This document shows, piece after piece, positions 16,652 through 24,985 of a DNA stretch of 64,000 bases. Position 1 is the first letter of the stretch, and each line of letters begins with the position of its first letter. A program made the position numbers and the translations under genes. Source of the DNA: Sphingomonas arvum (GTDB lineage: Bacteria; Pseudomonadota; Alphaproteobacteria; Sphingomonadales; Sphingomonadaceae); the NCBI RefSeq assembly GCF_026013565.1, contig NZ_JAPDOB010000001.1, positions 310,001 through 374,000 on the forward strand, written 5' to 3'. The notes under the pieces were generated by a model. That model worked only from the letters and a program-made list of their open reading frames with translations, was not told where the DNA came from and made no database searches.

Positions 16652-16676
16652 AACGAGGCGTCGAAATGAACGTTCC
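16652..16676 (-). promoter_or_regulatory. EcfG-type general stress promoter for the vWA operon
   Basis: On the minus strand GGAAC (16676-16672), a 16-base spacer and CGTT (16655-16652) match the alphaproteobacterial EcfG consensus GGAAC-N16/17-CGTT exactly. Transcription would begin about 40 bases before the vWA start codon, a normal distance. Confidence 0.75.
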
Positions 16677-17017
16677 GACCAAGGCCGTTGCGGCGCCTGC
16701 TGCTGATTCTGCAACAGCCACGTCGCGCCTGACTGATTGGGCTTGTAGAACTGTGCAGCAATGGTCGAAAACGCGGCCGCTCGGTAGTGAAGGGCTGCAC
16801 CTTATTGGTAACCGAGCGCCGCAACAAGTTTCGCTGAGGTAACTCTTGCGTCTGGACTGCCGTCGCCGAGCACATGATGAGCTGCTGCTTACCCACTCTT
16901 AGGTCAGGCCCACGAACTCAAGCCGGGTGAGAAGCGCGTGCCTTCTAAGTTCCGCTGCGATTAAGCACCAACGCGCGAGCTAATGATCGCTTCGCAGCCT
17001 TGGGCGACGGTGCCGTT
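16677..17017. other. Intergenic stretch between the two minus-strand operons
   Basis: No gene is recognised. Small frames on both strands show no family resemblance. No clear terminator for the vWA operon's upstream neighbour is needed here, since the histidine kinase gene at 17018 ends facing this space. Confidence 0.45.
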
Positions 17018-18760
17018 TCACCGCAGCGCATTGCCTATAGCATCTTGCAGGGTCGCCAGCCGGTAGGGTTTCAAGATGATTGGGCGGCCCTTGGGGCCGC
17101 TTTCCACAACTTCCTGGCTGTAGCCGGTCGCCAGCACGACTGGCAGTTCGGGACGTTGCTCTTCAAGGATCTCGGCAAGCCGAAGACCGCCCATGCCGGG
17201 CATCACGACATCGCTGAAGACTAAGTCAAACGGCTCCGACACGATCAACTGCAACGCCTGCTCGGCTGACGTGGCGAGCACCACCTGGTGTCCCTGCTCG
17301 CTCAGCATTGTCTCGACATAGGAACCGACTTCCACGTTGTCTTCGACGACAAGGATGCGCCCGAGCACCATGCCATCAGGCTCTTCCGCCGACTTCCCCG
17401 GGGCGGCAGCCGCATGCGCTGGGCAAATGGGCAGTAGGATGGTGACCGTTGTTCCCTTACCAACCTCGCTCTGCACGCTCACGTTTCCGCCTGACTGAGT
17501 AGCAAAACCATAGACTTGGCTAAGCCCCAAGCCGGTGCCCTTGCCCGTGGCCTTGGTTGTGAAGAACGGTTCGAAGATCTGGTCGAGCACTTCAGGAGGA
17601 ATGCCGGGGCCGGTATCGCTGATGTCGAGGCTCATCATCAAGCGACCATCGTCCTCCGGAACGCTCCGGGTCCGAATGCATAGCCGTCCGTCACCCGCCA
17701 TCGCATCACGAGCATTAGAAGCGATGTTGAGGATCGCGGATTGCAACTGGGCGCGATCCACTTCGACGGCCAGCTCATGTTCTACAAGCTCGGTGCGCAC
17801 GACGATCCGCTCGCCCAAGGTGCGGTCAAGAAGGTCACGCATGGACCCAATCAGGTCGTTCACGTCGATGTGCTCGGGCTTTAGCGGCTGACGCCTGGCA
17901 AACGCCAGCAATTGCGAGGTAAGCGCCGCCGCATTGGCGGAGGCCTGCACGATCGCCTGGGCGAACCGCACGCGCTTGGCATCGGGCAGGGTCTCACGAG
18001 CAAGCATATCGGCGGAGCCTTGGATCACCGTCAGCAGATTGTTGAAGTCGTGAGCAATACCGCCGGTAAGCTGTCCGAGTGCCTGCATCTTCTGCGATTG
18101 GCGTAGCTGCTCCTCGGCACGCGCCCGAACTTCCATCTGCTCGGCCAGCAAGACGTTCGCTGCCGCCAGCGCCTCCGCTCGATCCTCGAGTTGGCGATTG
18201 GCACGGCGGAGCCGCGCCTGTGCAAGGCCGAGCACGGCCGTGACCAGCCCAGCCAGGATGATCAGCGCGGCAAGAGTGAAGTAACGGCTGAGTTTGCGGG
18301 TGAGGCTTTCCCGATCCAACTCCAGGCCGACTTGGCCGACCTGCTGCCCCGAGGACTCCACCGGAACGATCACGCGGATACCGGAGCCCCCATCCGGGAG
18401 GTCGGCGATGCCAGCCGGCAACCTGATGCCGGTCCGACTATATCCGGCGGCCAATCTTCCGTCGCGGTCGAAGGCACCGACCCAGCGCACCTGCTTGTTG
18501 ACCCGGAAAGCCGAAACCGTCTCGTTCATGGCTTGCGTGTCGCCGAAGTCCAGGGCGGCGGTCAGCGAGGCTCCAAGGACTTCTGCCTGACTCCTCGTTT
18601 CGGCTTCGCGCAACGCATCGTAGCTCCGATTATTGTAGATGAGGGTGCCAATGCCCGCAAGAACGATGAAGACTGCAAGAGCCAGGATCAGAATTGGTCC
18701 GGAACGCCAGCTTGCTTGATCCATCTGAACCTTTGAGACGGAGGGAGAACTATGCAACAT
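17018..18760 (-). CDS. CHASE8-like hybrid sensor histidine kinase with receiver
   Basis: A 580-residue inner-membrane protein. Two membrane helices (about 22-42 and 160-180) flank a periplasmic domain of about 115 residues. That domain reads like CHASE8, the sensor domain of Yfi[35 protein letters not shown] and [17 protein letters not shown]-like linker and coiled coil are followed by HisKA with His237 (GGIAHDFNN), HATPase ([29 protein letters not shown]) and a receiver with Asp517 ([11 protein letters not shown]). In YfiN the CHASE8 domain is held inactive by YfiR; here the YfiR-like gene is directly upstream with a TGATG overlap, so the same periplasmic control probably acts on a kinase output instead of a cyclase (inference). 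It is the last gene of the three-gene operon. Confidence 0.87.
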   Translation of the reverse strand: MLHSSPSVSKVQMDQASWRSGPILILALAVFIVLAGIGTLIYNNRSYDALREAETRSQAEVLGASLTAALDFGDTQAMNETVSAFRVNKQVRWVGAFDRDGRLAAGYSRTGIRLPAGIADLPDGGSGIRVIVPVESSGQQVGQVGLELDRESLTRKLSRYFTLAALIILAGLVTAVLGLAQARLRRANRQLEDRAEALAAANVLLAEQMEVRARAEEQLRQSQKMQALGQLTGGIAHDFNNLLTVIQGSADMLARETLPDAKRVRFAQAIVQASANAAALTSQLLAFARRQPLKPEHIDVNDLIGSMRDLLDRTLGERIVVRTELVEHELAVEVDRAQLQSAILNIASNARDAMAGDGRLCIRTRSVPEDDGRLMMSLDISDTGPGIPPEVLDQIFEPFFTTKATGKGTGLGLSQVYGFATQSGGNVSVQSEVGKGTTVTILLPICPAHAAAAPGKSAEEPDGMVLGRILVVEDNVEVGSYVETMLSEQGHQVVLATSAEQALQLIVSEPFDLVFSDVVMPGMGGLRLAEILEEQRPELPVVLATGYSQEVVESGPKGRPIILKPYRLATLQDAIGNALR

Positions 18761-19302
18761 CAGCGTGTCCTCACGGCTACTGCCAGTCCGAGAAGCCGCG
18801 AGCTGATCGTCAAGCGTCGCTCGGCGGCGGCCGCCTCATCGATAAAGAAGCGCACTCGGCCACTCACTATCGCGAAGTGGACGATGCCCCGTTGAGAGGC
18901 GTTCGTGGAATCCGTTACGGTCAGGATCGGGAGTCGACCAATGGCGGCAAGTAACTGTCCCGCCGGCTGATCCGGGCTACCGCCAACGAAGGCAACATGA
19001 CACCCTCGGACGCCCGTTGCGGATGAGAGCCGGCGAACGATAATCCTGCGACCATCAACTTCTTGCCCGGAGGCGGATTGTTCAAGGAGTCCGCCGAACG
19101 GATCTCGACCTACGGTGCAGAGCACAAGGGCTGCTGACGAGCTCGCCTGCACGCCCGAAGGCCAGGTGACGTAGCGTGCAAAGCGCGGCAGGAAAGCGGC
19201 TTTAACGGCCATCTCGCTTGAGGCAGCGAGCGCCTGCGACGCCATTCCGGCAAGAACCGCCGGGCAGACCAGTCGCAAAACAAAGCGCCTGACGCGCGTC
19301 AT
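18760..19302 (-). CDS. YfiR/HmsC-like periplasmic protein (DUF4154)
   Basis: A 180-residue protein with a signal peptide (basic start, then LVCPAVLAGMASQALA). The mature part follows the YfiR pattern: AVKAAFLPRFARYVTWP, LCTVGRDPFGGLL, GRRIIVRRLSS, CHVAFVGGS, PILTVTDS, GIVHFAIVSGRVRFFID and LTISSRLLGLA. In YfiBNR, YfiR sits in the periplasm and represses YfiN until sequestered by an outer-membrane partner. Here its neighbours are an outer-membrane TonB-dependent receptor before it and a CHASE8-like kinase after it, each with a one-base TGATG overlap, which fits a role as the relay between the two membranes. Two cysteines (LCTV, GCHV) match those common in the family. Confidence 0.85.
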   Translation of the reverse strand: MTRVRRFVLRLVCPAVLAGMASQALAASSEMAVKAAFLPRFARYVTWPSGVQASSSAALVLCTVGRDPFGGLLEQSASGQEVDGRRIIVRRLSSATGVRGCHVAFVGGSPDQPAGQLLAAIGRLPILTVTDSTNASQRGIVHFAIVSGRVRFFIDEAAAAERRLTISSRLLGLAVAVRTR

Positions 19303-21191
19303 CAGAAGCGCAAGCGGCTTCCCGCAACGATACTTCGCTGCGGGCGCTGGCCTTGATTGAGATCATTGCTCTCCAGGTGCGTCGCATGAAGCAGGTTGCG
19401 GCCCTGTACGAATAGTTCAACCGCATCGGTGACCGTCCATCCAATCCGACCTGACGCCTCGACGTAAGAGGGGATGCGCGGGGCTGTTTCAATGGCGCCG
19501 CTCCAGCGGCCATCTACCGAAAGCTGTACCTTCCTGCCCAGGTCAAGGTCCGTGCCGGCCTTAAGCTGCCACTTTGGATCGTCGCCAATCGCCGCGAGGT
19601 TGGCGAGGTCGGTGCGGCCTTTCCTTACCGAGAAGTCTTTCCACAGGCGGGTGCCGCCAACAGTGAGCCGCCAATTGCTTGCGAGCTGAACAGTGCTCCA
19701 TCCCTCGATGCCCCAGCTGCGCCCCTTGATCCCGTTGCTGAGCTGGATGGGGAGGACACCGCCTAGCGATGATTCTGTCGTTCGAATGTCTTCGTACCAG
19801 TTATGAAAGGCCGTGACCGACAAAGTAGCGAACGCCGTTGGCTGCCCGCGATATCCGGCTTCCAGCGCCACGAGCTTTTCGGTCTTGAAGTTGGTTGCAG
19901 GCGTCAGAAGGGGCGGCGCCGACAAGCCCCTGTCGATACGTGACGGAGTTCGGATGGCGCGGGAGATCGCGCTCCACCAGAGGTCGCGGTTGCTGGCTTG
20001 CCACGCCAACCGAACGCTCGGCAGAGCTTGCCAGCCCGTAAAGGTGGACCGTTCCACCTTGATGCCGGGGATGACCGAGATGCCGCGGCCAAGGTCGATG
20101 CGGTCCTGCACGAACGCGTTCCCGATCCATAGGCGCTTGGAAGTAGGGTCCAGCTGGAAAATGTTGAGGTTGTTGATGAATTTGTCACGGGTTGTGCGGA
20201 GCCCTGCACCAGCCACGAGATTGTGAATGCCCTTGGTGACATTCATCTGTGCTTCCACGTCGATCGTTTCGAGTGAATCTCGCACCAGGATGAAGTCACG
20301 GCGGAACTTATCATAGTAGGCCTGCAGCTCGACCGAGGTGTCTGTGGACAGGGTGTGCTGCCACCGGCCAAGCAAGTTGAAGCCCCTGTTGCCATCGCCG
20401 GTCACGGATTCCGCCTTATTGCGAAACCAATCCCCTTGCAGGGTCAGGTGATCGGACTCGGACACCACGTCGCCGCGGAAGCCAACCTGCCAGCCACGAA
20501 AGGCGTCGTCCCCAGCAAACCCCGTCCCGGTCGGCAGCGCTTCGCGGTCGTGATAATCACCATAGACCCTGATTGCGCCAAGACTACCAAGCGCCGTTCC
20601 ATAGCGCGCCCCGGCAGTCCGCTCGTAAGCTCCTCCAGTACCACGCACCAGCGTTCCGAGCGTATCATGCGCGTCGCGGCTCGTAATGTTCACTACCCCG
20701 TTCACCGCATTCGGTCCGTAGAGCGTACCGCCTGGCCCGCTGATCACCTCGATCTGCTGGAGATCTTGAACGAGCGGGGAATGGAGGTTCCAGAACACCT
20801 GGCTCTGGAGCGGCGTGTAGATGCTGCGCCCATCCATAAGGACCAGAAGCTTGTTGGCAGTCTCGGTGCCGTTGAAGCCTCTCGCAGTGATAGCGTATTG
20901 GCTCGCATCAACTTGCTGGACGTCCAGGTTAGGCGCGAGCCGCAGCAACTCCGGTAGCGACGTAGCACCTGAATTGAGCACATCTTCGCCAGTGATCACA
21001 TAAAGCGATGTCGGCGCGGTACTGAGCGGCTCGTCCCTCTTGGAAGCCGAGCGCACCGGAACTTGCGCCAATTCTTCAATAGAGAGGGCTTGAAGATTTG
21101 GGGTTTCCGTTGCTCCGGCTACCATGGGCATAGCAGCGGCAATCAGCGGCACGTGCGCGACGGCCACCAGGAGGTTCCTCAATCTATGCAC
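19302..21191 (-). CDS. TonB-dependent outer-membrane receptor
   Basis: A 629-residue protein with an N-terminal signal region (hydrophobic stretch, cleavage near MVAGA). The plug domain starts after ALSIEELAQVPVRSASKRDE and includes the family signatures YVITGEDVLNSGA, ITARGFNG, KLLVLMDGRSIY and IEVISGPGGTLYGPNAVNGV. A 22-strand barrel follows, ending in a terminal Phe (GSRLRF). The TonB box is not obvious; the LSIEELAQV stretch may serve, and there is no long N-terminal signalling domain of the FecA type. The receptor resembles those often found with YfiR-like proteins in proteobacteria. Its ligand is unknown. It is the first gene of the operon, so the order is outer membrane, periplasm, inner membrane. 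Confidence 0.88.
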   Translation of the reverse strand: MHRLRNLLVAVAHVPLIAAAMPMVAGATETPNLQALSIEELAQVPVRSASKRDEPLSTAPTSLYVITGEDVLNSGATSLPELLRLAPNLDVQQVDASQYAITARGFNGTETANKLLVLMDGRSIYTPLQSQVFWNLHSPLVQDLQQIEVISGPGGTLYGPNAVNGVVNITSRDAHDTLGTLVRGTGGAYERTAGARYGTALGSLGAIRVYGDYHDREALPTGTGFAGDDAFRGWQVGFRGDVVSESDHLTLQGDWFRNKAESVTGDGNRGFNLLGRWQHTLSTDTSVELQAYYDKFRRDFILVRDSLETIDVEAQMNVTKGIHNLVAGAGLRTTRDKFINNLNIFQLDPTSKRLWIGNAFVQDRIDLGRGISVIPGIKVERSTFTGWQALPSVRLAWQASNRDLWWSAISRAIRTPSRIDRGLSAPPLLTPATNFKTEKLVALEAGYRGQPTAFATLSVTAFHNWYEDIRTTESSLGGVLPIQLSNGIKGRSWGIEGWSTVQLASNWRLTVGGTRLWKDFSVRKGRTDLANLAAIGDDPKWQLKAGTDLDLGRKVQLSVDGRWSGAIETAPRIPSYVEASGRIGWTVTDAVELFVQGRNLLHATHLESNDLNQGQRPQRSIVAGSRLRF

Positions 21192-21537
21192 TTGCGCCCC
21201 TCACCCGTCCCCCAGTTCCTGTGGGTAGGATGGTTCCTTCGTCAAGTGTCACTACCGAACTGTCGTTAAGATAGGGCTACTCTGCCGATCTCCGCCGGGC
21301 AGAAAATGACGGCGGGCCTGAGCTCATCAACTACTTACTCGTTAGCGCCGGCCTCCGAACTCTAGCGTAGTCTGAACTTCTAAGTCCCTTCGGACCAGCA
21401 ACTTTGCTGATCCGGCCGCGCAGACCGGAGTTTCTCCTGACGGCTAAGGCGGACACTTCGCCTGCCCCCCACCGGGGCTGTCTTGTCGTATCAGCGGCTT
21501 GGACCTTCGTAGTCAAAGAGCGGAGCATGCGATTAGT
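21192..21537. other. Upstream region of the receptor operon
   Basis: No gene is seen. This stretch should hold the promoter of the receptor/YfiR/kinase operon. I find no perfect EcfG-type site in it. Confidence 0.45.
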
Positions 21538-21816
21538 TCATTTCTGCCGTGCTCGTTGAACAAGGCCCTCATAACGCTGAGCCATAAGCAGGTGCGCTAA
21601 GCGAGCGCGTGGATGTTGGGCCTTCACGGCTGCGGATACCTCCTGTGCCGCACGTGCCGCATAGTAGGCGGGATCATCCTCATACCGGACTGTCTCGGCA
21701 AGCCGATCGAACTCTCCGGCGATGCGGTGGAGGAACGCCTTGTCAGCTGCGCACTCCACCTCATCTGCAAACCTGCGGCAATCGTCGGCTTCGTCGGAAA
21801 AGGTACGCTGCACCAT
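21538..21816 (-). CDS. Small helical hypothetical protein
   Basis: A 92-residue soluble protein rich in helices and charged residues (CRRFADEVECAADKAFLHRI; later YYAARAAQEVSAAVKAQHP). The composition, with regular Ala/Glu/Arg heptads, argues for a real gene. No family name is offered. It ends at TGA just after the receptor operon's upstream region and is followed upstream by another small gene on the same strand. Confidence 0.6.
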   Translation of the reverse strand: MVQRTFSDEADDCRRFADEVECAADKAFLHRIAGEFDRLAETVRYEDDPAYYAARAAQEVSAAVKAQHPRARLAHLLMAQRYEGLVQRARQK

Positions 21817-21923
21817 CGTGCGTTTCCAAGCATGTTGCTGAATATGCTCGGATTATCTCAGGACTTCTAAACTCTGGACTTCTCAACGTAGTTGTCGGGG
21901 CCTTAACCAAGCTTGCCGAACTG

Positions 21924-22118
21924 CTAGGCTCGTTCCCCGTCGTCGTAACTCGCCAGCCACTGGCTAAGCTTCTCCGCGACCTTCTCGGCAGGCCCAAGTT
22001 TTTGGCACCAGTTATCGCGCCGTCCACCTGGCGAGCAGGCCCACACACAGCCGTCCTCGTCGGGGCCTTCGATGTCGAACCGGGCTCCCTGCTCAGGTTC
22101 GTGGTTCTCGTTGGTCAT
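21924..22118 (-). CDS. Small acidic hypothetical protein
   Basis: A 64-residue protein with a plausible folded core (GCVWACSPGGRRDNW, then a helix KVAEKLSQWLASYDDGE). It has two Cys in the first half. There is no signal peptide. It lies upstream of the 21538-21816 gene on the same strand, about 107 bases apart. Confidence 0.5.
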   Translation of the reverse strand: MTNENHEPEQGARFDIEGPDEDGCVWACSPGGRRDNWCQKLGPAEKVAEKLSQWLASYDDGERA

Positions 22119-22450
22119 GGTCGCTTTATGAGGGCTGGCGCTTACGCTTCAACATAGATAGCTGTATTCTTGCTCGGCTTCTCGAACATTCGAGACCATT
22201 ATTCGCAAGTACCGGCTGATCTGCGTTAATCCGCAGACGGGTCTAACCGACCCAGTCGAGCACGTGGAAGCATAATTGGGCATTGCTCCTGGCAGAACCA
22301 TTGGTTCGTGGCAGGCAAGCAGAGCTGTGGACCGGCTGCTGTCGCGTTGTGAAGCGCTGGTCGCCGTAGCCCCGCCTTCTAATTACCTCTGAGCCAGCAA
22401 TTTTAGATTAGCACATTAGGCTTATGGAAGCCTCCGGGAGGTCCTGTGCT
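22119..22450. other. Intergenic stretch without a recognisable gene
   Basis: It separates a minus-strand small gene from the PilZ gene at 22451, so promoters for both should lie here. No motif stands out. An upstream frame extension of the PilZ gene to 22424 is possible but less likely. Confidence 0.4.
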
Positions 22451-22825
22451 ATGACTTTCGGTAAGAAGATCGGTGGCGGGCGTCGGGCCGGATCAAGAGC
22501 AACAATCCTGCTTGCGGCTTCCGTGATGGGTAAAGGCATCGGTCATCGCGTTGCAGTGATGGACCTCTCAGCGACCGGAGCGAAGCTGCGCGACGCCGAT
22601 GCTCCTCAAGCGGGCACCGAGTTGTGGATCCGGATCGCCAATGTGGAACGGTTATCAACCGTTCAGTGGGCGCGAGGCGGCTTCATGGGTGTTCTGTTCG
22701 ACAAGCCGCTTATTCCACGTGAGCTTTACGAATTGCATCGGCAGAACTCTATCTCGATTGCTACCAAATTGAAGCCGGAAGAGCGTCTTGCGGTTGATGA
22801 CTGGAACATCGGCTTGGCACGCTAG
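22451..22825 (+). CDS. Single-domain PilZ protein
   Basis: A protein of about 124 residues consisting almost wholly of one PilZ domain. RxxxR is present as RAGSR, and the second element as DLSATG, with the beta-strand pattern VQWARGGFMGVLFDKPL after it. Both cyclic di-GMP-binding elements are intact, so binding is likely. It could act as a stand-alone receptor for the diguanylate cyclase at 995 or for cyclases elsewhere. The start at 22451 (MTFGKKIGGGRR) is the usual distance before RxxxR. Confidence 0.8.
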   Translation: MTFGKKIGGGRRAGSRATILLAASVMGKGIGHRVAVMDLSATGAKLRDADAPQAGTELWIRIANVERLSTVQWARGGFMGVLFDKPLIPRELYELHRQNSISIATKLKPEERLAVDDWNIGLAR

Positions 22826-22936
22826 TCGCGCAACGCAGCTGCGCGTCCAAACTTTCCAAACCTTGCGGACAAATGCCGCGCTGGACTGCAGTAACAACGA
22901 AGTATCAACTCACTGCCTCTAAAAGATGCGGCTACA

Positions 22937-23368
22937 ATGCATTCGAGGTGCCTGATGCTCCGTTCCAGCCTGCTCCTTATCATTCCGATTGCCTTACTTA
23001 GCGGCTGCAGCAGTGGCGTTCCCGTGACCGCGACCGTGACGACCATTGATCGGGTCTGCACTATTATCGAAACCCGCCCGAGTGATGATCCCGAGATCAG
23101 CAAACTTACCAAGGGCCGTCCGGTCCAGACTAGCCGCCAGGGCGACTGCAACGAGGTCGACGAGTGGGCAGAGGTCAAGCGTAAGCGGAGCAAGTCGGTT
23201 GAAGGTAAGGCCGATATCCACTTCCTTTACCAGGGGCCGGATGGTCGTGAGCACAGCGGCACTCTGAGCTACACCGGCCGGGATGATGAATTCTACGAGG
23301 TCAAAGCAGGCGATAATCTGCTGATCCGAGTGGCTGAAGACGATCCCAACAGGGTGTTGCGAGGCTAA
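22937..23368 (+). CDS. Putative lipoprotein
   Basis: A 143-residue protein with a lipoprotein signal: hydrophobic core LLLIIPIALLSGC, where LLSGC is a lipobox and the Cys would be lipidated. The next residue after Cys is Ser, so sorting to the outer membrane is expected. The mature part is mixed alpha/beta with no recognised family (DIHFLYQGPDGREHSGTLSY reads like two beta strands). A second Met at 22955 is an alternative start. Confidence 0.65.
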   Translation: MHSRCLMLRSSLLLIIPIALLSGCSSGVPVTATVTTIDRVCTIIETRPSDDPEISKLTKGRPVQTSRQGDCNEVDEWAEVKRKRSKSVEGKADIHFLYQGPDGREHSGTLSYTGRDDEFYEVKAGDNLLIRVAEDDPNRVLRG

Positions 23369-23723
23369 CGCCTGGCGAGTAGGTGGAGTGCCCGGCCGAG
23401 CTAACCCGGCCGAGCCCACGCAACGCTTACTGATACTCTGGGAAGGTGACATCCATAGCCAGTCTCCCACGTCGCTCTCGCCCGGAGGTGGACGAGACCA
23501 CGGCAACGCTCATGCAGGCAGTAGGCTTCGCACCCTGAACCGCCTGTCTCAAAGCGGATCAACTTGACCCGGCATGTTGCATCTGTGTTGCATGGACTCG
23601 CCGGAACTTCAGCGGAAACGGCGGAAATCTGGGGAAAGCCGCGCAACCATGTTGCCAGCTATCACAGGCTCTCAGGCGCGGTCCTGAGCGCTGCTAAAGT
23701 ATTAATACGGCTGAGAAAAGCGG
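23369..23723. other. Gene-free stretch beside tRNA-Gln
   Basis: No gene is recognised. It contains a short repeat of GTTGCAT (about 23575 and 23587) and lies next to the 3' end of tRNA-Gln, the place where integrated elements usually attach. No integrase is present. To the left the sequence is visibly more AT-rich than to the right. Confidence 0.4.
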
Positions 23724-23797
23724 TGGATGCCCGACGTGGATTCGAACCACGATTGACGGAGTCAGAGTCCGTAGTCTTACCATTAGACGATCGGGCA
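23724..23797 (-). tRNA. tRNA-Gln (anticodon CTG)
   Basis: The minus strand folds as a complete cloverleaf: acceptor TGCCCGA/TCGGGCA, D arm with GTCTAATGGTAAGAC, anticodon arm ACGGA-CTCTGAC-TCCGT with anticodon CTG, T arm GTGGTTCGAATCCAC, and an encoded CCA. U1-A72 at the top of the acceptor stem is typical of glutamine tRNAs. Confidence 0.95.
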
Positions 23798-23935
23798 ACG
23801 ATCGCGTGACGGCGGCCCAACTAGGTCCGGTGCCCGAACCTGTCAACTTGCGGCCTCCATCAACTTCGGCTTAAAACGGCGGCAAGTCAGCCGGTTGGCG
23901 ATCCGTCGCCGGCGAAGAGAAGAATTGGGCAAATC

Positions 23936-24985
23936 ATGGCGACGACTCCGTCCGCCAGCGCTCCGCACCCGGGTCGTCCGGGCGGAGCCGACGCGAAGTC
24001 CCCACCTCCGGGTGCGAGCCGGCACACCTACGCGGCGATTGACCTCGGCACCAACAACTGCCGCCTGCTGATCGCGCGTCCGACCGACGGCGGCTTCACA
24101 GTGGTGGACGCGTTTTCCCGCATCGTGCGACTGGGCGAGGGGCTCGCTACCAGCGGCCGCCTCAGCGATGCGGCCATGGACCGGGCAGTGGACGCGCTCG
24201 GGGTCTGCGCCGACAAATTGAAGCGCCGGCGGGTCAGCCTCGCCCGCTCGGTCGCGACCGAGGCCTGCCGCCGCGCCGCCAATGGCCGCAAGTTCATCGA
24301 CCGGGTCAAGGACGAGACCGGAATCGCACTGGAGATCATTCCCCCGCAGGAAGAAGCGCGCCTGGCCGTGCTCGGCTGCCACAAGTTGCTGGAGCCCGGT
24401 GATGGGCCTGCGCTGATCTTCGACATCGGCGGGGGATCGACCGAGCTGGTGCTGGTCGATCCTGGCGATGAAGGCGACGTGCCGCGGATCAAGGCCTGGT
24501 GGAGCGCGCCGTGGGGCGTTGTCAGCCTCACGGAGAGCGAGGGTAAGGCGTCGATCGAAGGACCCGATCGCGTGGCCGCCTACGGCCGCATGCGCGAACG
24601 GGTGCGGCATAGTTTCGCTCGCTTCAACGAGCTGCTGCCGGCCGACAAGGACAACATCCGCCTGCTCGGCACCAGCGGCACGGTGACAACGCTCGCCTCC
24701 GTCCATCTTGCCCTGCCCAGCTACGACCGCCGCGCCGTCGATGGCCTGCACGTGCCCATCGAGGCAATGCGGGAAATCAGCGACATGATCGCCCAGATGG
24801 ACGGCACGGAGCGAGCAGCGCTGCCCTGCATCGGGGCGGAGCGGGCGGACTTGGTCGTTGCCGGCTGCGCTATTCTGGAAGCCATTCTCGACATCTGGCC
24901 CGCGGCCCAGCTCGGCGTCGCCGACCGCGGCATACGCGAGGGCATCCTGCGCGCGCTCATGGCCCGTGATGGACACGTGCTGTGA
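23936..24985 (+). CDS. ppx: Exopolyphosphatase / guanosine pentaphosphate phosphatase family
   Basis: A 349-residue Ppx/GppA protein that releases phosphate from polyphosphate and may act on pppGpp. The ASKHA-fold phosphate motifs are clear: AAIDLGTNNCRLLIA (phosphate 1), the ATEACRRAANG region, EIIPPQEEARLAVLG with the catalytic Glu, and FDIGGGSTELVLV (phosphate 2). It is a short form without the C-terminal helical domains of E. coli Ppx, as is usual in alphaproteobacteria. About 30 N-terminal residues (Pro/Ala-rich) precede the domain. It overlaps rlmE by four bases (GTGA). Confidence 0.9.
   Translation: MATTPSASAPHPGRPGGADAKSPPPGASRHTYAAIDLGTNNCRLLIARPTDGGFTVVDAFSRIVRLGEGLATSGRLSDAAMDRAVDALGVCADKLKRRRVSLARSVATEACRRAANGRKFIDRVKDETGIALEIIPPQEEARLAVLGCHKLLEPGDGPALIFDIGGGSTELVLVDPGDEGDVPRIKAWWSAPWGVVSLTESEGKASIEGPDRVAAYGRMRERVRHSFARFNELLPADKDNIRLLGTSGTVTTLASVHLALPSYDRRAVDGLHVPIEAMREISDMIAQMDGTERAALPCIGAERADLVVAGCAILEAILDIWPAAQLGVADRGIREGILRALMARDGHVL

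Noticed and set aside
16642-16896. Minus-strand frame of 84 codons upstream of the vWA gene
   Set aside because: No structure or family pattern, no ribosome-binding site, and it overlaps the EcfG-type promoter.
23369-23723. Phage attachment site at tRNA-Gln
   Set aside because: No integrase gene and no second copy of the tRNA 3' end are visible in the window, so it is kept only as a possibility.
23564-23809. Plus-strand frame ending in RRGFEPRLTESESVVLPLDD
   Set aside because: This peptide is the translation of tRNA-Gln on the wrong strand and not a gene.
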